Source: Halomonas sp. HL-48
GTDB taxonomy: Bacteria > Pseudomonadota > Gammaproteobacteria > Pseudomonadales > Halomonadaceae
Length of the DNA: 64,000 nucleotides
Direction: 5' to 3'
Assembly: GCF_001314875.1 (NCBI RefSeq)
Contig: NZ_LJZS01000017.1
Location: 18,569 to 82,568, forward strand
Under the pieces are notes generated by a model that was given only the letters and a program-made list of their open reading frames with translations, was not told where the DNA came from and did no database searches. The translations under genes and the position numbers were made by a program. Shown one piece after another: positions 17,732 to 27,293 of this stretch. Each line of letters opens with the position of its first letter. Position 1 is the first letter of the stretch.

Positions 17732-18013
17732 TTGATCGTACGCTGGGAAACCGACCATGACTACGTGCTGGTGCACATTCACCAGGACATGCTGGGCGAC
17801 TGGATTTTCAGCCGCGCCTGGGGGCAGATCGGCACCCAGTTCGGCGGTCTGAAACATCAACTGGCCGATACCCTGGCCCAGGCCCACATGTGGCTGGAAG
17901 ACGAAGCCACTATCCAGGCGTCGCGCGGCTTTCGCAAGGTGCTGGACGTGGCGGACCACACCCCGGAAGGCCAGGAGGCCATGCGCCAGCTATCACTGCT
18001 CGACGCCTTCTGA
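17732..18013 (+). CDS. Small WGR-like domain protein
   Basis: 93 residues from a TTG at 17732, chosen because AAGGAG sits 6 nt upstream; the in-frame codons before it have no ribosome site. The region DYVLVHIHQDMLGDWIFSRAWGQIGT resembles the WGR domain (W..R.WGRIG), a small nucleic-acid-binding beta domain found in PARPs and in short bacterial proteins. The C-terminal half is helical. Function unknown. Divergent from pdxB and convergent with the glutaredoxin-like gene. Confidence is good that it is a gene and moderate for the domain. Confidence 0.72.
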   Translation: MIVRWETDHDYVLVHIHQDMLGDWIFSRAWGQIGTQFGGLKHQLADTLAQAHMWLEDEATIQASRGFRKVLDVADHTPEGQEAMRQLSLLDAF

Positions 18014-18032
18014 TGCCGTTCTCCTCAATCCA

Positions 18033-18368
18033 TTACCCCAGATAACGCCGCCCACGGCGTTGATGCGCCCCTTTTGGAGGCGAAGCTGCCTCAGGTTCGG
18101 TGAGCGCTTTCAAAGCCGCCTCATCTAGCCAACCCCGGCCCCGCAGCCAGTCGCTCAAGCGATCGAGCTCAATGCCGCCTGCAAGCTCCCGTCCTGCCTC
18201 GTCCGCCAGGACGGGAATGCGCTCGCCGTAGCGCGCCAGCAGCGTCTCATCATCACTCACCTCGACCCGCTGCCAGGCAATCGGCGGTAAGGTTAACGCC
18301 TCCACCCGCGCCTCGAGTTCGGCGCAGAGATGGCAACCCTGGGTGGTGTAAAGGGTTAGCCGAATCAT
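18033..18368 (-). CDS. Glutaredoxin-family (DUF836-like) protein
   Basis: 111 residues with a thioredoxin-like fold. TLYTTQGCHLCAELEARV has a CxxC (C12, C15) as in glutaredoxins, followed by RYGERIPVLAD with the cis-proline. The basic C-terminal tail (HQRRGRRYLG) is unusual for glutaredoxins. ATG 18368 is used; an in-frame TTG 18 nt upstream is possible. It lies 24 nt after rlmKL and is probably in its transcript. Redox partner unknown. Confidence 0.82.
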   Translation of the reverse strand: MIRLTLYTTQGCHLCAELEARVEALTLPPIAWQRVEVSDDETLLARYGERIPVLADEAGRELAGGIELDRLSDWLRGRGWLDEAALKALTEPEAASPPKGAHQRRGRRYLG

Positions 18369-18392
18369 CTCGCTGCTGCCTGCCAAAACACG

Positions 18393-20588
18393 TTACTCGC
18401 GGTGACGCAGCAGGAACACATGGTGGGCGTTGCTGCGCCGCTGAAAATCCGGATCGAAGGTACGCGAGGTGATCTCCTCGACGGCAAACTGCTCGCTTAG
18501 CGTCTCATCCAGCTTGAAGCGCCGCTGGTTGTTGGAGAACACCAGAGTGCCGCCGGGCGCCAGACGCGCCATGGCCAGTTCCACCAGCCGCGGATGGTCG
18601 CGCTGCACGTCCAGCGTATCGCGCATTTTCTTGGAATTGGAAAACGTCGGCGGGTCCATGAAGATCAGGTCGAACTCGGCGTTGGCGGTTTCCAGCCAGC
18701 GGAAGCAATCGTCGCGTACCACCCGATGCAACCGCGGATCCAGCTTGTTAAGAGCGAAATTATCCCGCGCCCATTCCAGGTAGGTATTGGACATATCCAC
18801 GCTGACGCTGTCGCTGGCACCGCCCAGGGCGGCATGAACCGTGGCGGTAGCGGTATAGCAGAACAGGTTCAGGAAGCGCTTGCCGTCGGCCATCTCACCG
18901 AGCATGCGCCGCACGGGGCGATGGTCGAGGAACAGCCCGGTATCCAGGTAATCGCGCAGGTTGACCCACACCCGAGCAGCGCCCTCTTGTACCTCGAAGC
19001 GCTCGCCGCTGGCCTCGCGCTTCTGATACTGGGCGCTGCCGGTTTGCCGTTCGCGGCGCTTGACGTGAATCTTGCCGGGGTCGACGCCCAGCGCATCAGG
19101 CATGACTTCCAGCGCATCGAACAGCCGCTTCTGCGCCTGGGCGGGGTCCACCGATCGCGGCGCGGCGTATTCCTGCACATGGACCCGATCGGCATACCGG
19201 TCGACCGCCAGGGCGTATTCGGGCATATCGGCATCGTACAGCCGGTAGCAGCTTTCACCGCTTTGTTTCAGCCACTTTTTCAGCCGCTTCTGGTTTTTGG
19301 CCAGCCGGTTGGCAAACATCTGCGCATTGTCCGATCCCTTGGGCGCGGTGCTCGCCTCGGTGCCGGGGGACTCAGCATCGGCAGTATCCTGCGGGGAACG
19401 GGGGTCAATGGCCATCAGCAACAGCTTGGCGTCCAGCGCGCCGTTTTTCAGCGCGTACTGCTTGTGGGCGCGTAGACCGAGACGGTGGCCGAGGTCCGGG
19501 TTGCCGGTGAATACCGCAAGCGTCCAGCCAGGAAACAGCGCCTTGGCCTTGTCACCCAGCTGTGCGTAGAGCTGCACCAGCTCGGGCAGCTCGCCCAGGC
19601 GTTCGCCGTAGGGCGGGTTGGTGATCAATAGCCCTTGCTCAGCGGTCAGCTCGGCTGGCCGCGTCAGCTGTGAAAGCCGTTGGCCGTGGAGATGAATCAG
19701 CGCCGGAATACCGGCACGCATGGCGTTGGCCTTGGCGGCCGACAGCGCCGCCGGGCTTTCATCGAAGCCGGCAAGATGGGTCTTGCAGCGCTTGCGGCCA
19801 ATCGATGCCCGGGCATCGGCTTCGCGTTTCAGCTCCTGCCAGAGCGCTTCGTCGTGGCCCGCCCAGCCGTGGAAACCAAAACGCTCGCGGTGCAGGTTAG
19901 GCGCCTGATCGGCGGCCATCAGGCCGGCCTCGATCAGCAGCGTGCCCGCGCCGCACAGCGGGTCGATCAGCGGCTCGCCGGCCTTGGCACGCTCGGGCCA
20001 CCCGGCGCGCACCAGCAATGCCGCCGCGAGGTTCTCTTTAAGCGGTGCGTGGCCCACGTCGCGCCGGTAGCCACGCCGGTGCAGGCTTTCCCCGGAAAGA
20101 TCGATCCCCAGGGTCGCATTGGCGCGGTGCAGGTGGGCATAAAGACGCAGGTGCGGGGCTTTGGTATCAATCGTGGGGCGTTCCTGACCGGCCAGCTGCA
20201 ACGCATCGACCACGCCGTCCTTGACGGTCTGGGCGCCAAAGCGGGTGTGGCGGATATGCTCGCTGCGGCCATGAAAGTCCACCGCCAGGGTCTTGCCCGG
20301 GGCTATATGCCGAGTCCAGTCCAGCCGGGCGACCACGTCGCGCAGCTGCTCGGGGGTCTCGATCATCGGCTCACGCGCAAGGATCAGGACAATGCGGTTG
20401 GCAAGCCGCGACCATAGGCAGACACGGTAGGCGACGGACTGATCCGCGGTGAAATAGACGCCTGCCACGGTGGTTTTCCCGGGGGCGGCGCCCAGCGCTG
20501 CCAGTTCGTCGGCAAGCAGGCTCTCGATGCCCTTGGGGCACGTTGCCAGCAGGTTGAAGGGGGCGGTTGGGCTCGACTCGGTCATCAT
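18393..20588 (-). CDS. rlmKL: Bifunctional 23S rRNA methyltransferase RlmKL (m7G2069 / m2G2445)
   Basis: 731 residues, the size of the fused RlmKL. The N-terminal THUMP domain is followed by the RlmL methyltransferase (DPLCGAGTLLIEAGLMAA and catalytic TNPPYGERLGE). The C-terminal RlmK Rossmann methyltransferase has KRFLNLFCYTATATVHA and FIMDPPTFSNSKKM. Together they methylate two guanines of helix 74 in 23S rRNA. Start at ATG 20588 or the adjacent ATG 20585. It reads away from rmf, the same neighbourhood as in Pseudomonas. Confidence 0.96.
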   Translation of the reverse strand: MMTESSPTAPFNLLATCPKGIESLLADELAALGAAPGKTTVAGVYFTADQSVAYRVCLWSRLANRIVLILAREPMIETPEQLRDVVARLDWTRHIAPGKTLAVDFHGRSEHIRHTRFGAQTVKDGVVDALQLAGQERPTIDTKAPHLRLYAHLHRANATLGIDLSGESLHRRGYRRDVGHAPLKENLAAALLVRAGWPERAKAGEPLIDPLCGAGTLLIEAGLMAADQAPNLHRERFGFHGWAGHDEALWQELKREADARASIGRKRCKTHLAGFDESPAALSAAKANAMRAGIPALIHLHGQRLSQLTRPAELTAEQGLLITNPPYGERLGELPELVQLYAQLGDKAKALFPGWTLAVFTGNPDLGHRLGLRAHKQYALKNGALDAKLLLMAIDPRSPQDTADAESPGTEASTAPKGSDNAQMFANRLAKNQKRLKKWLKQSGESCYRLYDADMPEYALAVDRYADRVHVQEYAAPRSVDPAQAQKRLFDALEVMPDALGVDPGKIHVKRRERQTGSAQYQKREASGERFEVQEGAARVWVNLRDYLDTGLFLDHRPVRRMLGEMADGKRFLNLFCYTATATVHAALGGASDSVSVDMSNTYLEWARDNFALNKLDPRLHRVVRDDCFRWLETANAEFDLIFMDPPTFSNSKKMRDTLDVQRDHPRLVELAMARLAPGGTLVFSNNQRRFKLDETLSEQFAVEEITSRTFDPDFQRRSNAHHVFLLRHRE

Positions 20589-20928
20589 TTTGGCTGCGCG
20601 TAACCGCGCGTATTTCCTATATATGGCAAATGAGTTTACGTCTTATGACAATTTGATGGTCGACAAGTGACCCCATCATGGTCTAACAATAAGAGAGTAG
20701 CTACTGAAAACGCATGCGTTGCCTGTCAGGGTCTTAACGACCCGTGGCGTTTACGAACCAGCCGTCCGGTGGGTTCAGCACGTGAGTGCTAGACCGTTTC
20801 GCCGGTGCGGCGGTTCACTCTTGAAGTCAGCTCTCGAAATAGTGGCGGCGAGACATAGGGGCGGTTGGCCCTGTATCACGTCCCCCGTTATTTCTTCTCA
20901 AAGGCTTTCATGAAAATGAGGTTAGCCA
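20589..20928 (+). promoter_or_regulatory. Long hairpin-rich leader region of rmf
   Basis: 340 nt without a convincing gene. It holds a perfect 12-bp palindrome AACGCATGCGTT (20709-20720), then hairpins GGGTC-TTAAC-GACCC (20729-20743), AGCAC-GTGA-GTGCT and GCCG-GTG-CGGC, and the GAGGT ribosome site for rmf. A structured 5' leader called the rmf RNA motif is known from Pseudomonas; whether this is a relative needs a covariance search. A 12-codon open frame at 20910-20948 overlaps the rmf start. Confidence 0.45.
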
Positions 20929-21138
20929 ATGAAACGACAAAAACGTGATCGCTTCCAGCGGGCTTATGTCCACGGCTACAAAGCGGGCATTACGGGTCGC
21001 TCCCGTGATGATTGTCCCAGTCAAGAGGTCAATTTACGCGAATACTGGATGAGCGGTTGGCGTGAAGGTCGCGGCGACCAATGGGACGGCATGACCGGTG
21101 TGTCCGGCATCCACAAAAATCCCTTGGTAATGACTTAA
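20929..21138 (+). CDS. rmf: Ribosome modulation factor
   Basis: 69 residues, basic. The opening KRQKRDRFQRAYVHGYKAGITGRS and the later WMSGWREGRGDQW match RMF, which binds 70S ribosomes in stationary phase and joins them into inactive 100S dimers. It is about 14 residues longer than E. coli RMF at the C-terminus. ATG 20929 follows GAGGT at 7 nt. It is convergent with pyrD and shares a terminator with it. Confidence 0.95.
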   Translation: MKRQKRDRFQRAYVHGYKAGITGRSRDDCPSQEVNLREYWMSGWREGRGDQWDGMTGVSGIHKNPLVMT

Positions 21139-21168
21139 CCCTTTACCTTTATTTAATGAACATCGCAT

Positions 21169-21195
21169 AAGCCCGCTCCAGTCAGCGGGCTTTTT
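21169..21195 (+). terminator. Terminator after rmf
   Basis: Stem AAGCCCGCT / AGCGGGCTT with loop CCAGTC and a run of T. It reaches the pyrD stop codon and may act in both directions. Confidence 0.85.
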
Positions 21196-22207
21196 ATCGC
21201 CCCTTCAACGCCTTGGCAGACTCGCTTACCAGCTTGGGCCCGCGGTATATCAGTCCCGAATAGAGCTGCACCAGATCCGCCCCGGCGGCGCGCTTGGCGA
21301 TGGCGGCCTCGCCACTGTCAATCCCGCCCACGCCTATGATCGGCAGTGCAGGCAGCTGTTCGCGCAGTAAGCGGATCACCCGGTTCGAGGCGTCAAACAC
21401 CGGTTTGCCCGAAAGCCCGCCCGCTTCGTCCGCCTGCGGGTCGTCCTGCACTCCATCGCGGGACACCGTGGTATTGGTGGCGATGACCCCGTCGAAGCCG
21501 TTGCGCTCGATGCTGCCCGCCACCAGCGCCACTTCCTCGTCAGTCATGTCTGGGGCAATTTTCACCAGCAGCGGCACCCGGCGGCCGGAGTGCTCATCAA
21601 GGGCCAGGCTGCGCGCCCGAATGGGCCCTAAAAGCCCATCCAACTGGGCGCCAAACTGCAGCGTGCGCAGCCCCGGTGTATTGGGCGAGGAGATATTCAC
21701 GGTCACGTAATCAGCGACCCCGTGAACCGCCTCCAGGCAGGCCAGATAGTCGTCAAGCGCCGCGTCTACCGAGGTGGTCAGGTTCTTGCCAATGTTGATG
21801 CCCACCACTCCACCGTAGCGGCGCTTTTTCACCTGCGCGACCAGATGCGCAACGCCACGGTTGTTGAACCCGAAGCGGTTGATGATCGCCTCGTGCGCCG
21901 CCAGCCGGAACATGCGAGGCTTGGGGTTGCCCGGCTGAGCCACCGGCGTCACCGTGCCAACCTCGATAAACCCGAAGCCCAGCTCGCCCAGCGCATCCAG
22001 GTGATCGGCGTTTTTATCCAACCCCGCCGCCAGGCCGACGCGATTGGCAAAGCGCAGCCCCATCAGCTCGACCGGATCCTCCACCGGCGCCCCCACCAGC
22101 CGCTTGACGCTCCTCACCCGATGCAGCGAATCCAGGGTGCCCAGCGCAATACCGTGAGCGGTTTCGGGGTCGAGGCGAAATAACAGCGAGCGAGCGAGGG
22201 CGTACAT
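21194..22207 (-). CDS. pyrD: Dihydroorotate dehydrogenase (quinone), class 2
   Basis: FMN enzyme at the inner membrane that oxidises dihydroorotate to orotate and passes electrons to quinone in pyrimidine synthesis. 337 residues. The N-terminal helical quinone-tunnel part MYALARSLLFRLDPETAHG marks class 2. The core has VGLAAGLDKNAD, FGFIEVGTVTP, NRFGFNNRG, TVNISSPNTPGLR with the catalytic Ser, and GVGGIDSGEAA. Starts at ATG 22207; single gene, 105 nt beyond gdhB. Confidence 0.97.
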   Translation of the reverse strand: MYALARSLLFRLDPETAHGIALGTLDSLHRVRSVKRLVGAPVEDPVELMGLRFANRVGLAAGLDKNADHLDALGELGFGFIEVGTVTPVAQPGNPKPRMFRLAAHEAIINRFGFNNRGVAHLVAQVKKRRYGGVVGINIGKNLTTSVDAALDDYLACLEAVHGVADYVTVNISSPNTPGLRTLQFGAQLDGLLGPIRARSLALDEHSGRRVPLLVKIAPDMTDEEVALVAGSIERNGFDGVIATNTTVSRDGVQDDPQADEAGGLSGKPVFDASNRVIRLLREQLPALPIIGVGGIDSGEAAIAKRAAGADLVQLYSGLIYRGPKLVSESAKALKGR

Positions 22208-22254
22208 GGCAGGTCTCTTGAAGCGGGCGACGTTAAAACGGGCGCCATTGTAAC

Positions 22255-22293
22255 GTAAAAAAGCGCGCCCTGGTGGACAACCAGGGCGCGCTT
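22255..22293 (-). terminator. Terminator after gdhB
   Basis: On the minus strand: 13-bp perfect stem AAGCGCGCCCTGG / CCAGGGCGCGCTT, loop TTGTCCA, followed by TTTTTT. About 20 nt beyond the gdhB stop. Confidence 0.92.
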
Positions 22294-22312
22294 GATCATG
22301 ACGGCAACGGCG

Positions 22313-25300
22313 CTAGCTTTCGCGGTCGCTTTCGGCCAGGTCGACCAGCTCACGGATGGCGACGGCGAACAGCGCAAAGCCGCCTTCGCTGCCACCGCGC
22401 ACCTCGTCGATCAGACGGCACCAGCGGCGATGCAGGTCCGCATGCTGCTCCAACCATTGGGCAACCCGCTCCTGGGTATCGCGGCTGCCCGCTTCCAGCT
22501 TGAGTACGCTGGTGGTCAGCGCCAGCTGCTGGCGGTCGATGTCGTCGCGGAAGGTCTCCCGAGCCTGGGCCTGCCAGGCATCACGCACTTCGAGATGGGT
22601 GACCTGCTGAATCATCCAGGGCAGCTCGAGGCGGCTGCCGATCTCGAAGAACACCTCGGCCACCCGCTGAGGTTTCTCGTTGGTGGAACGCGCCGCCTGA
22701 ATAATGCCCAGACCGGCATACAGGCTGGGCGCTGCGGCCACGGTCGACGCCAGGGCGTCCGGCACGCCAGCCTGCTTTAGCTCTTCAAAGCGCTGCTGCC
22801 AAGCGGCCAGTTCTTCACCGCTGAGCAGCTCGTCAATACCTTCCTGCAGCTGCGACAGGCGTGGGCGGAAGTAGTCGATGGTGTCCTGGGTCGACAGCCC
22901 CATGTGCTGACGCAGGAACCAGCGTGTCGCGCGGCGGATCATTCGCATCAGATCGAGCATCATCGCGTACTGCACGCGGTTGGGCACCTGGTTATCCAGC
23001 GTTTCCAGCTCGCGCCACAGCCCGGGCAGATTGAAGCTGTCCCGGGCGATCACGTAAGCGCGAGCGATATCCGCCCGCCCGGCGCCGGTGGAGTCCATTA
23101 GCCGGCGCACGAAGACAATGCCCATGTGATCGACCAGATCGTTGGCCACCTGGGTGGCGACGATCTCGCGCTTCAGGCGGTGGTCGTACATCTCGGGCTG
23201 GTAGCGCTCGGTCAGCACCGCCGGGAACAGCCGCTCAAGATGGCGATGGATATAGGGGTCGTCGGGCACCTCGGAGGCAATCAGGTCGCCCTTGAGGGTG
23301 CTCTTGGCGTAGGAGATGAGCACCGAGAGCTCCGGCAGACGCATGCCCTGCTGCTGGCTGGCGCGTTCCTTGAGCACGTCGTCGGTGGGCAGGAATTCCA
23401 GCTCGCGATCGATCTGTCCCGCTGACTCCAGCTCGCTGATGAAACGCCTGTAAGGGCCCATGCCCTGCTGGGACAGAATGGCCGAGAGATCCAGTGCCTG
23501 GGTCTGGCGGTAGTTATCCAGAATCACCAGATCGGCGACCTCGTCGGTCATGTCGGCAAGCAGCTGGTTACGCTGTTTGTCGGTCATGTCGCCACGCTTG
23601 ACCACTTCATCGATCAGGATCTTGATGTTGACCTCATGGTCGGAGCAGTTGACGCCCCCGGCATTGTCGATAAAGTCGGTGTAAACCCTCACGCCCTTGG
23701 CAGCGGCCTCCATCCGGCCCCGCTGGGTCAGGCCCAGGTTACCGCCCTCGCCGACAACGCGGCAGTTGAGATCGTTGCCGTTGATACGCAGCGCGTCATT
23801 GGCCTTGTCGCCAACGTCTGCGTCGGTCTCCTCGGAGCCTTTCACGTAAGTGCCGATCCCCCCGTTCCAGATCAGGTCGACCTTGGAGACGAGCATCGCG
23901 CGGATCAGCTCATTGGGCGACAGCCGGGTGTCGTCAATGCCAAAGGCGGCCTGCATTTCGGGGGTAATGGCAATCGATTTGGCGCTGCGGCTGAAGATGC
24001 CGCCGCCCTGGGAGATCAGCGACCGATCGTAGTCGTCCCAGCTGGAGCGCGGCAGGTCGAACAGCCGCTGGCGTTCGGCGAAGGTCGCCGCGGCGTCCGG
24101 GGTCGGGTCGACGAAAATATGCAGGTGGTTGAAGGCACCCACCAGTTGGATCTTGTCCGACAGCAACATGCCGTTGCCGAACACGTCGCCGGCCATATCG
24201 CCGATACCGATGACGCTGAACTCGTCGCGCTGGGTGTCCAGATCCAGATTTTTGAAGTGGCGTTTCACCGATTCCCAGGCACCGCGGGCGGTGATCCCCA
24301 TCTTCTTGTGGTCGTAGCCATTGGCGCCGCCGGAAGCAAAGGCATCGCCCAGCCAGTGGCCGTACTCCAGCGAAATCTCGTTGGCAATATCCGAGAAGGT
24401 GGCGGTGCCCTTGTCGGCGGCGACCACCAGATAGGCGTCGTCGTCGTCGTGGCGCACCACGCGCTCGGGCGGCACGACATCCCCCGCCACGAGGTTGTCA
24501 GTCACGTCCAGCAGCGCGCGGATGAACAGCTGATAGCAGGCGATGCCTTCTTTCTGCTGGGTTTCACGGTCGGCGTTTTCCGGCATGCGCTTGCAGACAA
24601 AGCCGCCTTTGGCGCCGACCGGCACGATCACCGCGTTCTTGACCTGCTGGGCCTTGACCAGACCGAGCACTTCGGTACGGAAATCTTCAAAGCGGTCAGA
24701 CCAGCGCAGCCCCCCGCGTGCCACCTTGCCGCCGCGCAGGTGGACACCCTCGACCCGTGGCGAGCAGACGAAAATCTCGAACACCGGGCGCGGCTTGGGC
24801 ATGCCGGTCACCTTGGAAGGCTCGAGCTTGTAGGCGATGTAATCCTTGGAACGACCGTTTTCGCTTTGCTGGTAGTAATTGGTACGCAGCGTCGCCAGGA
24901 TCAGCTCCATGAAACGGCGTAGCAGCTGATCGTCGTTGAGGCTGGCGACGGCTTCCAGGTGTTCGTGGATGCGCGTCACGCACTCGCTGGTGTCGTGATC
25001 ATCCAGACTGGGATCGAAACGCTGCTGGAACAGCTCGACCAGCGCCTGGGTGATCGCCGGGTAATTGGCCAGCGTAGTGGCGATGTAGTCCTGGGACATG
25101 CCGAAGCGGATCTGCTTGAGGTAGCGGGCAAAGCCGCGCAGCATGGCGACTTCCCGCCAGTCCAGGCCGGCGCCGATGATCAGGCGGTTGAAGGCGTCGT
25201 TATCGGCTTCACCGGCCCAGATGCGCTTGAACGCTTCGCTGAACGTTTCGCGCATGTCCGAAAGGCTTACTTCGGCGCCGCTGTGCTCCAGCTCAAAATC

Positions 25301-27136
25301 GTGGATCCAGTAGCGCTGTTGGGGCCCATTGATATCGTAGGGACGCTCGCCGATAACCCGCAGGCCGAGGTTTTCCATCATCGGCAGCACGTCGGAAAGC
25401 GGAATCTGCGTCGCGCGGTGGAACAGCTTCAGGTTGACCCCACCGCCCTGCTCTTCCAGCGGCCGGTAGAGCGACAGCGAAAGGTCGTCGCCGCTGTCCA
25501 GGGTGAGCAGGTGCTGGATATCGAACACCGCCGTACGCGCGGAAAAGTCCTCGCGGTAGCTGGCCGAAAATGCTTCGCTAAACTGTTCCATCAGGTGGTT
25601 GGCGCGCTCTTCGCCGAACCCTTCGATCATCGCGGCCTGCAGGTCGTCGCGCCAGCTGCGCGCCAGACGGGCGACCTTGCTTTCCAGGCGTTTGAGATCG
25701 TATTCACTCGGGGCGTCGCCGTTGAAGCGCAGAATCAGCTGGATACGCGCCAGCACCGATTCCGACAGGTAGGTATTGAAGTCGCCAAAGCGCGCGTCCA
25801 GTTCTTCGCAGAGCATCTGCTGGATGCGCTGACGCAGATCGGTGGAAAACACGTCCCGCGGCACAAACACCAGGCAGGAATAGAACTTGCCGCTGACGTC
25901 GGCACGAATGAACAGCCGCACCTGACGGCGCTCGCGGATATTGAGAATGCCCAGCGCGGTACTGGCCAGCGCCTCGGTATTCATCTGGAAGAGATCGTCG
26001 CGCGGGTAGACCTCCAGTACCTGCAACAGCTGCTTGCCGTTATGCCCCTGTGGGTTGAAGCCGGCGATGTCCATCACCGCCTTGAGCTTGCGGCGCAGCA
26101 GCGGGATATTGCGCGGCGACTCGTTGTACACCGTGGCCGTGAACAGCCCGAAGAAACGCCGCTCGCCGATCACATTGCCGTGGTCGTCGTAGCGGTCGAC
26201 GGTGATGTAGTCCGGATAGGTCGGCCGGTGTACCCGCGAGTGATGGGCGCTTTTGGCAAACGACAGCAATTGGGGTACCAGCACGTAAGCGTTGTCTTCG
26301 CCGATGCCTTCTTCGGTGCGAATGCGTTCCTGGTAGCGCGGCTGGTCCAGCCGGAAGACCCCCAGCATACTGTCGGGGTCGCGGGTTAACTCACCGTCTT
26401 CCAGCTGGTACTCGTCGTAGCCGAGGAAGGTGAAGTTATCCTTGAGCAGCCACTCCAGAAAGGCGATCGCTTCCTCGTGGTCGTCGGGATCGATTTGCGG
26501 CGGGCAGCTTTTTTCAAGTTCCTGAATGGAGCTGCGGATCTGCTCGCACATCGCATCGAAGTCGCGCACGGCGGTGCGCACGTCGCGCAGGACATCGTGC
26601 AGGTTGTGCTCGATGGTCTCGAGCAGTTCGGGATCGGTGTGGCGATCGACCTCGATCACGATCAGCGATTCGCGGGCTTCGGGCGCCTTGGCATCCCGCG
26701 GTGAACTTATCGTCTGCAGCTGATGCTCGGCATCCCGGCCCACCGCCAGCACGGCATTTTGAATCGCGTGCACCGTCAGGCCGCGACGGTTCAGCTCGAT
26801 GCGCACCGAGTCTACCAGAAACGGCATGTCTTCGTGCAGCACCGCCACAAAGGTGTGGGTCGACTGCCAGCCGTGCTCTTCAAAATCGGGGTTGAATACC
26901 CGTATCTTGGGGCTGTTAGTGTCGTGGTTCTGCAGGAACTGCCAGATCGACAGCGTTGCCCCGTAAAGGTCGTCAAGGCGGCGGTCGATGAGGTCTTCAA
27001 CCGGCACCGTCGCGTAGAAGTGTCGCGCAAAGGCATCCACGGCCGCAGCACGGGTCGGCTCCAGGCGGTCATGCAGCCGCTCCTGTAGCTGCTTGAGTAA
27101 ATCCTGCCGACTTTCTTCAATCGCAACGTAATGCAT
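22313..27136 (-). CDS. gdhB: NAD-specific glutamate dehydrogenase, large (180-kDa) type
   Basis: 1607 residues, the length of the L-GDH180 class. It deaminates glutamate to 2-oxoglutarate with NAD and serves glutamate catabolism. It has a long N-terminal regulatory region with ACT-like parts, then the catalytic core around RGGKVARGGLRWSDRFEDFR and VIVPVGAKGGFVCKR. The NAD domain (FSVIGIGDMAGDVFGNGML) and the C-terminal helical part follow. ATG 27136 sits behind GAGGTG. No interruption in the long frame. It is a lone transcription unit ending in a strong terminator. Confidence 0.96.
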   Translation of the reverse strand: MHYVAIEESRQDLLKQLQERLHDRLEPTRAAAVDAFARHFYATVPVEDLIDRRLDDLYGATLSIWQFLQNHDTNSPKIRVFNPDFEEHGWQSTHTFVAVLHEDMPFLVDSVRIELNRRGLTVHAIQNAVLAVGRDAEHQLQTISSPRDAKAPEARESLIVIEVDRHTDPELLETIEHNLHDVLRDVRTAVRDFDAMCEQIRSSIQELEKSCPPQIDPDDHEEAIAFLEWLLKDNFTFLGYDEYQLEDGELTRDPDSMLGVFRLDQPRYQERIRTEEGIGEDNAYVLVPQLLSFAKSAHHSRVHRPTYPDYITVDRYDDHGNVIGERRFFGLFTATVYNESPRNIPLLRRKLKAVMDIAGFNPQGHNGKQLLQVLEVYPRDDLFQMNTEALASTALGILNIRERRQVRLFIRADVSGKFYSCLVFVPRDVFSTDLRQRIQQMLCEELDARFGDFNTYLSESVLARIQLILRFNGDAPSEYDLKRLESKVARLARSWRDDLQAAMIEGFGEERANHLMEQFSEAFSASYREDFSARTAVFDIQHLLTLDSGDDLSLSLYRPLEEQGGGVNLKLFHRATQIPLSDVLPMMENLGLRVIGERPYDINGPQQRYWIHDFELEHSGAEVSLSDMRETFSEAFKRIWAGEADNDAFNRLIIGAGLDWREVAMLRGFARYLKQIRFGMSQDYIATTLANYPAITQALVELFQQRFDPSLDDHDTSECVTRIHEHLEAVASLNDDQLLRRFMELILATLRTNYYQQSENGRSKDYIAYKLEPSKVTGMPKPRPVFEIFVCSPRVEGVHLRGGKVARGGLRWSDRFEDFRTEVLGLVKAQQVKNAVIVPVGAKGGFVCKRMPENADRETQQKEGIACYQLFIRALLDVTDNLVAGDVVPPERVVRHDDDDAYLVVAADKGTATFSDIANEISLEYGHWLGDAFASGGANGYDHKKMGITARGAWESVKRHFKNLDLDTQRDEFSVIGIGDMAGDVFGNGMLLSDKIQLVGAFNHLHIFVDPTPDAAATFAERQRLFDLPRSSWDDYDRSLISQGGGIFSRSAKSIAITPEMQAAFGIDDTRLSPNELIRAMLVSKVDLIWNGGIGTYVKGSEETDADVGDKANDALRINGNDLNCRVVGEGGNLGLTQRGRMEAAAKGVRVYTDFIDNAGGVNCSDHEVNIKILIDEVVKRGDMTDKQRNQLLADMTDEVADLVILDNYRQTQALDLSAILSQQGMGPYRRFISELESAGQIDRELEFLPTDDVLKERASQQQGMRLPELSVLISYAKSTLKGDLIASEVPDDPYIHRHLERLFPAVLTERYQPEMYDHRLKREIVATQVANDLVDHMGIVFVRRLMDSTGAGRADIARAYVIARDSFNLPGLWRELETLDNQVPNRVQYAMMLDLMRMIRRATRWFLRQHMGLSTQDTIDYFRPRLSQLQEGIDELLSGEELAAWQQRFEELKQAGVPDALASTVAAAPSLYAGLGIIQAARSTNEKPQRVAEVFFEIGSRLELPWMIQQVTHLEVRDAWQAQARETFRDDIDRQQLALTTSVLKLEAGSRDTQERVAQWLEQHADLHRRWCRLIDEVRGGSEGGFALFAVAIRELVDLAESDRES

Positions 27137-27293
27137 CCATCACCTCAGCTGCCGGGGCCATTACCTGGCCAAAAAACGAAGGACAATAGGCCTTTAGGCC
27201 GATATAGGGTCAGCTTACGCTACCCGCTGATATCGCCCTAGCCATCTGTCTGGTTACTCATAGCGCATACCACTTTTGCATCATCCCTGACGG

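Noticed and set aside
20719..20913. 64-residue open frame in the rmf leader
   Set aside because: No family resemblance and no ribosome site; the stretch is better explained as a structured leader.
24959..26389. 476-residue open frame on the plus strand
   Set aside because: Antisense shadow of gdhB caused by GC-rich codon bias; His/Gln/Val-rich shadow composition.
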